From the NCBI GenBank assembly GCA_965247735.1, contig CBDFHN010000002.1, positions 2,790,001 through 2,854,000 on the forward strand: a DNA stretch of 64,000 nucleotides. Direction: 5' to 3'. Position 1 is the first letter of the stretch. Every line of letters starts with the position of its first letter. The position numbers and the translations under genes are program-made. The notes beneath the pieces are model-generated. The model was not told the DNA's origin. It saw nothing but the letters and a program-made list of their open reading frames with translations, and did no database searches. This document shows positions 1 through 7,300 of the stretch, piece by piece. Source of the stretch: JAOXRU01 sp965247735 (GTDB lineage: Bacteria > Bacteroidota > Bacteroidia > Flavobacteriales > Flavobacteriaceae).

Positions 1-180
1 TATAACTTACTCTTTACCGCCACTAGTTAAAAACGAGCCATACTAAGCGACATCTGGGATTATACCCAGTATGCTTTAATAGAACTACTCTATTATGATT
101 TGCTTACTCTTTATGGACACGCAAAACATTTCCGTGTTGGCTGTTAACAACATATTAGTCTATCGGCTTAGGTTGCAGCT
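1..180. other. Intergenic edge with a degenerate repeat copy
   Basis: No gene is visible. Positions about 8-60 (accgccactag...aacgagcca...aagcgacatctggg) resemble, imperfectly, the hairpin repeat at 1431-1490. Positions 110-160 resemble, more weakly, the repeat at 2241-2297. This suggests the repeat family of this RHS locus continues beyond the left edge. Confidence 0.35.
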
Positions 181-1125
181 TTATTGCTTTTCCAACTTCT
201 CCATTCTCTTTTGCAATTCGTGTAGCTTAAAATTCATGTTTTTAAGAGATTTTTTTTCTTTTTCAAGTTGCTCATTCTTTAATTCAATACTATTTAGCCT
301 TTTTTCTTGTTGAATGGCATAAAGCGTTAATTCTTCTATTTTTTGAAGAAGTTTAGCATCCATTTCACCGAGGTTGATACCATTCTTAATAACATCTGAC
401 TCACTTGGAATATCCGGTAGATGTTTATTTTTCGAAATAAAGCGCTCTATTTCTTTGAGAGGTCTTAGCTGATAATCTTTATAAAAAACAAAATCTGACC
501 AACCGCTAGCTTCTACTTTAATCTCTCTTGCGCCAATCGAGCCTTCAACTGCAAGTTTATGAGAACCAGTAGCATCAGTTCCTATGCCTACGCTGTTCTT
601 AAACATTCCTTTACTAAAATAATTATTAGGGTATGTGCAATTTGTTTGATTTCCTGAAGGTAAAGAAGTTGAAAAATTCTGAGAAGAATAAAAGGTTGGA
701 GAGATATTATTAATATAGATAGGAGTAAAAGCTATAGCTTCATATGAGTTTGATATTCTTATATATAAATCTACTACACTTTCAGAATTATCTATGCTTA
801 TTGTAATCGCTTTGATATCATCACTAGAAAGTCGGGAATTATTAGTTTGAATTAATTCTAATTGAATATATGGAGCTCCTGACAAAGCATTTTGCTGCTT
901 TACTCTAAAAAACAATTTTGAAGATGTTACTGAATTTGAAGAATTACCACCAGACAATAAAATTGTTGAGTTCGAATTAGAATAACGTGAGGTAAGCGTT
1001 ACACTTGCAATTTTAGTCCATTGACCAGACCTTGTACTAGACGTATTTGAAGACAAATATACAGTGGTTTGTGCCGAACATATTAAAGTGCTAATTAAGA
1101 ATAAAATATAAATTCCCTTTTTCAT
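181..1125 (-). CDS. Exported protein with tail-fibre/adhesin-like C-terminal module
   Basis: A 314-aa protein with a signal peptide (basic MKKG, hydrophobic core, Ser-Ala-Gln at about residue 20). The first 180 residues are Ser/Thr/Asn-rich and beta-like, and I do not recognise them. Residues about 180-280 (VGIGT, then a conserved block with HLPDIPS and LGEMDAKLLQKIEELTLY) match the C-terminal module of the five tandem paralogs at 12731-19946. In Bacteroidota this module is usually annotated as tail-fibre- or S74-like. A Lys/Glu-rich coiled coil ends the protein. It lies downstream of RHS toxin debris on the same strand, so it may be a displaced member of the paralog family. Its exact role is unknown; surface display is an inference. 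Confidence 0.8.
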   Translation of the reverse strand: MKKGIYILFLISTLICSAQTTVYLSSNTSSTRSGQWTKIASVTLTSRYSNSNSTILLSGGNSSNSVTSSKLFFRVKQQNALSGAPYIQLELIQTNNSRLSSDDIKAITISIDNSESVVDLYIRISNSYEAIAFTPIYINNISPTFYSSQNFSTSLPSGNQTNCTYPNNYFSKGMFKNSVGIGTDATGSHKLAVEGSIGAREIKVEASGWSDFVFYKDYQLRPLKEIERFISKNKHLPDIPSESDVIKNGINLGEMDAKLLQKIEELTLYAIQQEKRLNSIELKNEQLEKEKKSLKNMNFKLHELQKRMEKLEKQ

Positions 1126-1430
1126 TTTTGTGAGTTTTACATGAATTTAATGTTCTGACGCAACAAAACGTTATTCGTTTTTGATGTTACTAAGCTACGT
1201 TTTTTAATTCAGTTTTCATCGTTTCATTAGGTGTTTTATATGCTATAATTACGAGAAAAATTATTAAGTTTTTCTTGAATAATTTGAAGTTGCTTTCATT
1301 TATTTCATTAAAATCGGTTCCTTTAGGAAAGTATCTTCTTGTGAGTCATTGGTGTTTTCTTTAGTGCCTCTAGTGCTCGAATCTTTAGAGTGCCTAAAAA
1401 GGTTTTCTTTTATTTTTACCCAATAAAGCC
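1126..1430. other. Intergenic, no gene seen
   Basis: AT-rich sequence between the tail-fibre-like gene and the hairpin repeat at 1431. Short imperfect repeats of agtgcctctagtgctc type occur near 1360-1395. I see no open frame with protein character and no clear promoter. Confidence 0.4.
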
Positions 1431-1490
1431 AACATTACCGCCACTCGTTAAAAGCGAGTGGTAGCCCATTCTAGCGGCATCAGGGGGCTT
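1431..1490. repeat. Hairpin repeat of the RHS cassette family
   Basis: Contains a perfect 7-bp inverted repeat, CCACTCG (1441-1447) and CGAGTGG (1455-1461), followed by tagcccattctagcggcatcaggggg. Related sequence occurs at 2310-2343 (gagcggtagccattctagcggcagctagtgctc) and, degenerate, at 8-60. It sits immediately after the stop of the decayed immunity lipoprotein gene, where the other cassettes also carry repeat copies. Confidence 0.6.
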
Positions 1491-1493
1491 ATT

Positions 1494-1928
1494 CTATTTT
1501 TTTTTAGAAACAATCTTTGAAGAAGAAAAGAATTTATTTTTATCTAAAGATAATTCTAAAAATTTAAGGCTTATTGGCTCTGGATTTAGATATTCATACT
1601 TTTCATCAATTAAGTACCGAATTTAATAATTGTCATTTTCTTTCTTTTCGTAATTTATGGGAAGCCCAAGTAATTCAATTATTCCCTTTAAACGTAATTC
1701 TTGATTTAAATATTTTTTTTTCAAATCCTTAACCATATATTTTCTTTTAGCTGAACTTGAAAAGGGAGTTTTTTCATTCTTCCAATCTTTTTTATCAAAG
1801 GCAATGTCATTCTTGTTATCGCAAGAAATGATCAATAATAATATCATTAAATTAAATACGGAGAGCAATTTCAAATTAGCTACCCTTAAAAATAATTTAT
1901 TTTTTCTTAATATTTCGACCATTTTCAT
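1494..1928 (-). pseudogene. Small lipoprotein (candidate immunity protein) interrupted by an in-frame stop
   Basis: The open part (about 101 codons) has a hydrophobic N-terminus ending in a lipobox (IISC), then a charged region with RKYMVKDL and LLGLP. This recalls small BamE/SmpA-like Bacteroidota lipoproteins. A TAA at 1623-1625 stops it. The same frame continues without further stop for 42 codons (IRYLIDEKYEYLNPEP..., TAG at 1494-1496), with the kind of C-terminal strand this fold has. So the gene is probably about 143 codons long with one nonsense mutation. Its start overlaps a toxin-tip remnant in another frame, as expected for toxin-immunity pairs. The immunity role is inferred from position. 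Confidence 0.55.
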
Positions 1929-1998
1929 CAAGTGTGTTTAAAATGTTTATTGCATCAAAAAATTGTTCTTTTGTAATATTTGTTCTTGATTCGTGATT
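1897..1998 (-). pseudogene. C-terminal remnant of a toxin tip
   Basis: A 33-codon frame between two stops reads NHESRTNITKEQFFDAINIL followed by NTLDENGRNIKKK, an ordinary protein C-terminus without a start codon. It overlaps the start of the lipoprotein gene at 1928. The overlap geometry copies the intact cassette at 2765-2784. I read it as the end of a displaced RHS or polymorphic-toxin tip whose body is gone. No toxin family can be assigned from this length. Confidence 0.35.
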
Positions 1999-2066
1999 TT
2001 AAAGCTAAAAAAGCTTATTCTTAAGACATAAAAAACTACCTCGCTAAAGGTGGCTTATGCTATATT

Positions 2067-2136
2067 TTATCACTCATACTCGGCATAGAATACAATTCTA
2101 CGCTAGCACGTTTACGGCATATCCGAGCCATCTGGG
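2067..2136. repeat. Repeat B, diverged copy
   Basis: Tcatactcggcatagaatac...gctagcacgtttacggcatatccgagccatctggg aligns along its length with the better conserved copy at 2241-2309. Both begin with a TTAT(C/T)ACTCAT stretch and end in the acgtttacggcatat core. Confidence 0.6.
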
Positions 2137-2142
2137 GGATAA

Positions 2143-2230
2143 GGCACAACATCTCTGCTGTGGCTTATCTTTTTGTATTTCTTACTCGTTATCGGTAACA
2201 AGCGTGACGCTTGCACCAGCAGGAGGCTTA
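2143..2230. repeat. Repeat A (hairpin plus conserved 41-bp block)
   Basis: Begins with the stem GCACAAC/GCTGTGG-type hairpin and a T-rich stretch. From 2185 to 2225 it is identical over 41 bp to 3841-3881 (starts ctcgttatcggtaacaagcg, ends gcaccagcaggag). The block contains the small palindrome AAGCG-TGA-CGCTT. It is GC-richer than its surroundings and lies just downstream of the immunity gene that ends at 2344. Confidence 0.7.
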
Positions 2231-2240
2231 CTCTATATTT

Positions 2241-2343
2241 TATTACTCATAATCGGCACAGAAAACATTTCTGCGCAAGCACGTTTACGGCATATCTGCG
2301 CGATCTGGTCACGAGCGGTAGCCATTCTAGCGGCAGCTAGTGC
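2241..2343. repeat. Repeat B, conserved copy, plus hairpin repeat
   Basis: Positions 2275-2309 are identical over 35 bp to 3442-3476 (core acgtttacggcatatctgcg followed by cgatctggt). From 2310 the sequence turns into a copy of the tagccattctagcggca element seen at 1462-1490. The chance plus-strand frame through 2057-2464 is built from these repeats and is not a gene. Confidence 0.65.
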
Positions 2344-2784
2344 TCATTCATATATAAAACGTGATTTGGATTGCACGAATTCAATTGTATTACATTTGTT
2401 TTTTTGCACTCCTATATATTTTCCTTTATTTACATCAAAAAACTTACTGAATATATTGTTTTGATATAATACAGTGATTTCAAAAAAATCATCAATTTTT
2501 AATTCTTTGAATTCAGACACATTTGATTCTGAAAAACTTGAATATTCAAATAGAATATTCTTTTCTTTTGTTAACAATACCTTTGAAGCTAATGAGAGGC
2601 CAAGAACTCTGTTACTAGTTAGTTTGTAGTTTTCAAAGAACTGAATGTTATTAATTTTTAAACTAACAGTATCCTGTTTAAAACTTTCTTGAAAATCAAT
2701 ACTAAATAGATGTTTTTGAGCAAATACCTTGCTTGTATTAAAAATTAAAATTATTATTAATAAGTTAATTACCTTGATTACCAT
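2344..2784 (-). CDS. Exported candidate immunity protein for the orphan metallopeptidase tip
   Basis: About 146 aa from the ATG at 2784 (MVIKVINLLIIILIF..., cleavage near VFAQ), preceded by an unusually good AAGGAGG. The mature part is a small beta-rich domain I do not recognise. The gene overlaps the 3' end of the toxin-tip gene by 20 bp in another frame, the classical arrangement of toxin and cognate immunity. A signal peptide means protection would act in the periplasm or at the outer membrane, which suits a secreted protease. The immunity role is inferred from position and export. Confidence 0.6.
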   Translation of the reverse strand: MVIKVINLLIIILIFNTSKVFAQKHLFSIDFQESFKQDTVSLKINNIQFFENYKLTSNRVLGLSLASKVLLTKEKNILFEYSSFSESNVSEFKELKIDDFFEITVLYQNNIFSKFFDVNKGKYIGVQKNKCNTIEFVQSKSRFIYE

Positions 2785-3445
2785 TGTTAAGCCCTCCTTT
2801 TTTGTTAAATGCTTTTTCAATTTTTAATATTTGCTGTTCTGTAACTAAAATACCTGCATTTGCCTGATGGCTTTGATGCATTAAATTTCCGTTCAAAGTT
2901 CCTGATTGTGGGTGCCCCCCTGGATCACTAATTCCTCCGTCTAATGTTCCAGAATGACCAAACTCATGAGCAGCTGTTCTGCCTAAAGTTGCCTTTCCTT
3001 CATTGCTAAGTCCAGTCCCCGCGAATTTTCCTACTACTGCAGTATTAACATTAACCAGACTACTAGATATGTTTATGAAATTATCACCAGGTTCAGCATA
3101 TCCCTTTGGATAACCACCTAATGCCTTTACCATAATATCTGGCAATCCTGGAGCAACATTTTTGGGGTCTTGTATTCGTATTGCATGATCTGTAGATTTT
3201 AAATTAGTTTTAGTTCCCAATTTAATATTCGTTCTAGTAACAAACTTTATGTTTCCTCCTTTCCCTTTGAAAGATTGTTTAATTTGATTGCTTATCTTTC
3301 TTTTAACAATTCTCAATTCTTTTCTACTCATTTTTTTAGAAGAATTGTTAAATAACTTTCCTCTAAACTTAATAATCACCTTATCTCTTCTTCTAAAAAA
3401 ATTCTTCTTTCTTCTTTTGACTATTATATCTTTTCCATCGGGCAA
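2765..3445 (-). CDS. Orphan RHS toxin tip, zinc metallopeptidase
   Basis: A 226-codon frame that opens with PDGKDIIVK, the sequence at which Bacteroidota RHS core proteins normally pass into their variable toxin (core ends ..DPDG). There is no ATG at the junction, only a TTG lying inside repeat B, and no RHS core upstream. It is therefore a detached C-terminal module rather than a normal gene. Residues about 20-60 are very basic. The catalytic part carries AAHEFGHSGTLDGG (HExxH zinc site) and a downstream NLMHQS that could be a Met-turn. The immunity gene overlaps its end. It could be silent until recombined behind an RHS core. The family is clear as a zincin; the substrate is unknown. Confidence 0.7.
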   Translation of the reverse strand: MPDGKDIIVKRRKKNFFRRRDKVIIKFRGKLFNNSSKKMSRKELRIVKRKISNQIKQSFKGKGGNIKFVTRTNIKLGTKTNLKSTDHAIRIQDPKNVAPGLPDIMVKALGGYPKGYAEPGDNFINISSSLVNVNTAVVGKFAGTGLSNEGKATLGRTAAHEFGHSGTLDGGISDPGGHPQSGTLNGNLMHQSHQANAGILVTEQQILKIEKAFNKKGGLNNGNQGN

Positions 3446-3476
3446 GCACGTTTACGGCATATCTGCGCGATCTGGT
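3442..3476. repeat. Repeat B copy at the toxin-tip junction
   Basis: 35 bp identical to 2275-2309. It ends exactly where the orphan metallopeptidase frame begins. With adjacent bases it forms AAGCACGT (3445-3452) / ACGTGCTT (3480-3487). Confidence 0.7.
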
Positions 3477-3477
3477 T

Positions 3478-3743
3478 TTTACGTGCTTACCATACAAAAG
3501 ATACGTCTTGCCCGTATTAACGCACCAGAGATGCGTAGCGCTGTGGCTTACCGTGAGCGACAAGCTAAGCACGCTAGAGCTGTAGCTAGAAAGTTCTGCC
3601 CCGAAGGTGCTATTGTTACCATTACAACCTCTAAACAAGACAAAGACCAATATGCACGTTACATTGCCGAAGTAATATACAACAATACCAATCTTTCTGA
3701 TTACCTCATTGATGAAAAAGTAGCTAAGCTTTGGGAACAGTAG
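3478..3743 (+). pseudogene. 5'-truncated thermonuclease (SNase-like) domain
   Basis: On the strand opposite the toxin cassettes, the frame encodes IRLARINAPEMRS, then KDQYARYIAEVIYNNTNLSD and LIDEKVAKLW. These are the middle and end of a staphylococcal-nuclease fold (RLA-IDAPE, D-YGR-A motifs, final helix). The N-terminal strand with the first catalytic Asp is missing. Upstream the frame runs into repeat B and then antisense of the toxin tip, and there is no credible start. It looks like the 3' end of a gene cut off by repeat-associated rearrangement. Base composition is richer in GC than the neighbours. Confidence 0.6.
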
Positions 3744-3800
3744 CTTTTACTTGCTTATTTTAATGCAATAACAAAAAATATATTCTTAAAAAGCAAAAAA

Positions 3801-3882
3801 ACCACAACATTGCTGCTGTGGTTCATATTTCTTTTTCTTGCTCGTTATCGGTAACAAGCGTGACGCTTGCACCAGCAGGAGC
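3801..3882. repeat. Repeat A copy with terminator-like hairpin
   Basis: AACCACA/TGTGGTT stem (about 3800-3822) followed by a T-rich tract, then the 41-bp block 3841-3881 identical to 2185-2225. It lies directly after the stop of the active cassette's immunity gene (3892) and downstream of the truncated nuclease. The hairpin plus T-run may terminate the nuclease-strand transcript. Confidence 0.65.
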
Positions 3883-3891
3883 TCCTTATTA

Positions 3892-4332
3892 TTACTTATT
3901 CAAATTTATTAAATTAGTCCATTCGGGAACTAGTACTATTAATGGATATGTCTTTAATATTTCATTCTGATTATAATGTTCTATCTTATCTAATTTCTCT
4001 TTTTTTAGTACAGGAATATATTTTTCAAGTTCTAGACACAATAAAGATAGGCCCATTCGGATTTCTTTTAACTCTTTAGTATTGTCGTGTAAATTTTCTA
4101 AATAATTACTATACCCTTCTAAAAAGAATAAAACTTTTTTTAGTTCATCATTTTTTAGCAGATTAATCAAATCATAATAGTTTTCGTAATATGATAATAC
4201 TACTTTAGGGTTAATACTTTTTTCAAAAAATAATTTAAGGTTTTTATCGTTATTTCTCTCTCTTCTATCTAGAGATAGTGCTAATTGTCTTAAATAACAG
4301 TATAATCCAGCTATATGATTTTCTTTTTGCAT
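3892..4332 (-). CDS. Candidate cytoplasmic immunity protein of the RHS toxin
   Basis: A 146-aa protein without signal peptide or membrane segment, predicted mostly helical (repeated Leu/Lys/Glu patterns such as YYDLINLLKNDELKKVLFFL). It starts 14 bp after the stop of the 1683-aa RHS gene and is the last gene of the operon. Small, unrelated proteins directly after an RHS tip are usually the cognate immunity. Lack of a signal peptide fits a toxin acting in the cytosol, such as the ADP-ribosyltransferase proposed for the tip. I do not recognise a family; function is inferred from position. Confidence 0.6.
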   Translation of the reverse strand: MQKENHIAGLYCYLRQLALSLDRRERNNDKNLKLFFEKSINPKVVLSYYENYYDLINLLKNDELKKVLFFLEGYSNYLENLHDNTKELKEIRMGLSLLCLELEKYIPVLKKEKLDKIEHYNQNEILKTYPLIVLVPEWTNLINLNK

Positions 4333-4346
4333 AGAAATATTTTTCT

Positions 4347-7300
4347 CTAATCTTTTTTAGGTAATTTTACAGGCTTATCTGTAATGATTCGTCCTGTATT
4401 TCTAGTTGTACTAACATTAGGAGTTCGTGTTATCGATTTGCTAGGCTGTAACCATTCAATATATGCTCCTGATTGTGCTGCCCCAACATCAGCTGATGCA
4501 CTTCTTACAGGTCCGAAGGGAGCTATTTCGACGTCTACTCCTGTTGGATTTCCTTGTGCAGGTCTACTTATTTTAATTTCTCCTTCTTTTTTTATTATTT
4601 TTTTAGTTTTTTTAGATGTATGATGTCTAACTGCTACCATGTCATCAGCATTTTTAACTATTTTTTTAATCCCTACTTCGGCTACATTTTTAATTGTTTT
4701 ACTAATATCTAATACGTCACTTGCGCCACCAGTAGCTACAGATAGTACTTCGTCCTTAACTTCATTTAAAAGAAAAGCTCCCACTGCTTCCGGTCCAGCA
4801 GCTAAAATAATTGGAGGGGCTATAAAAACACCTGCTATAGCAGCAGCAGCAACTGGATGTTTATCTATGAATTCCTTACTCGCTCCGCTTCGTGAAGCAT
4901 GTGCTGCACTCCAAACAGCTTCTAGGCCTTCTAGTTCAACATGAGATATTACCTTGTTTTCTGAAAAAGCATAAGTAGAATTATAATAAAATTCTTCAGC
5001 TAACGGATCAATGTTCATAAATCTTCCAATCGCTGGGTCGTGATTTCTCCATTTAAAAGATTGCCAATCTAAGCCTAATTCATCCTGTGTTTCTTGGCCT
5101 TGAAATTCTATTTTCTTAGCAGTGCTGTTACCAAGAGAAGAATTCACAAAATTATACCCTTTATGAGTAAGCCCAAAAGGATAGTAGTTCTTCTCATCAA
5201 TAATTTCAGTAAGATTAGGGTCTGCACTTACCGTAATTTCTCCGTCACCATTGACATCTTGATAAGACAGTCTTACGTTCCCTAAATGATCTTTATATTG
5301 GTACACATACTCAAAAGCGCCGTTATTATTGTTTACATAGCCCTCCGTATGGTTGAAAAATTGAAGTGCTGTACTACCATTTTTTGGTTTTTCATAAACA
5401 TAATTACCTGCATAATCTGTAGTAGCACCATTGCTTATAATCTTACGTTGTTTTACTCCTGTAGCATCATAAACATATTGGATGTTTCCGTTATGTTCAT
5501 TATTAGCAATTGTAACTTGTGTTGGTAGATTTAGATGGTTGTATGTTATTCCGTCAACAGTAGAAGATCCAATGCCTTTGTTTTTGTCCATCACCATGTT
5601 GCCATTGGTATCATAACGGTAATCATTCCCTGTGGTAACTCCTTCTTTAAAACCATGTGCCTTATTCCCCGCATCATCTATTTTAAACAACCTATTGGCA
5701 TTCTCAATTCCATAATCATAAGTCAATACATCCATATTGACATAAGGCGCTCCATCTTGCCAACCATTCCTTGTGAGTGATTGGATATTCCCCATCTTAT
5801 CATAAGAGATGTTGGACACATCATAATTGGAGTTCGTACCTCCCGTTGCAGCAGTAATTCGGTTTAGGGCGTCATAGCTGTATGCATAGCTTTTAACACT
5901 ACTATCTGTATTGGCAGTACGCCAACTTGTTGCCGATATGTTTCCATTATATAAATGCACTCCTGAACCAGTGTTATAATCTAGCTTAAAGTTAAACAAT
6001 TTATTGGTATTGGCAATATCGTTAATGCCTGTTAACCATCCTCTAATGTTGTAATTGTAGGCTACTATTTGCAATGGATTAGCTTCACTATTCCCTACTT
6101 TTTTACTTTCTAGCTGCCCTAGTTCATCATAGGTATTGCTTGTAATAAGTTCTTGTTTGGAATTGGAGACAATCTTTGCGGTAAAACTCACCGTAGGGCT
6201 TGCTACAGCCCTAAAGTTAGGCAATAAAACTATACTTTTTGTTGCTTTCGCATTTGTAGTAGTTGTTATAGTACCAGTTAGCGGAGGTAGGTCTGCAACA
6301 ACAGTACCTGTTTCTGGACAGGTATATCCTAGCGCTTCATTTCCTATACATTGGGTTTGGGATAACAAACGACCAACATGGTCATAGGTGAAATTATCTA
6401 GAGTAGTTATAGTTGTTCCTGCTTTTATATGCTGGGTTCTAGTTTGTAATGTTTTACCAACAAAGTCTAAACTCAGTTCTACAATATCTACGGTTTCTAG
6501 ATAATCGTTTTTACTATAAGCATAGATGTTTCTTGCATTTTCATCATAATAACTTACCGTGGTAATCCACTTATCGGTATCTAATACTTTAATTTTACTT
6601 CCAGTTGCTAGTCCTTTTGTGTTGCTTGTGCTAGAAACACCAAAAGAAGAAATGGTAGTTGTTGCACCAGCACGATCAAATTGGTAGTCATCATAATAAT
6701 TTACCGTAAGTATTTCTAGATTTGCACTTGGAAAATCTAAATTGGTATAACGGGTATTTTCAAAATCAGAACCTGTAGTTACTTTCTCTTCATAATTGGC
6801 TTCGGCATTACCAGATTTATCATCAAACCTAGTTTGCAACTGGATTCTGTTTTCCGTAGATTGGTAAATACCTGTATATACTACTCTTCCTAAAACATCA
6901 TATTTGGTAAATAACCAATCATTTAAGGCATCTTTAGTTAATACTGGCCTGTCTAGATTGTCATACACAATATATTCTCGTCCTTTGCCTGGTATTTGTT
7001 TTTCTATTAATCGGTTTCTTTCATCATATTGATATTGGTAACACAGATTTGTTAATTCAGTCGCACTAACTCCATCTGTTAAATCTACTTTTGGAGGCAG
7101 TACATAAGTAAGATTTCCAAAATCATCATAGACATAGTAGGTGTCGTGCGAAATATTTGTATTGTAGCTACGTTTTAAAACTACACGGCCTTGCTTGTCT
7201 TTGAACTCTTCTGTAGTGTGGTTTTTACCAGCAGTCCAGTTTTCGTTTTTAGTGATGGTTTTATAGAGTTGTTCTTCATCATAGAATGTTTCCGCAGCTG

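Noticed and set aside
2057..2464. Plus-strand 135-codon frame
   Set aside because: It is composed of repeats A and B plus antisense of the immunity gene; its translation changes character at each repeat border.
3393..3650. Minus-strand frame extending through the toxin-tip start and the thermonuclease fragment
   Set aside because: It is antisense of the nuclease fragment and out of frame with the metallopeptidase tip.
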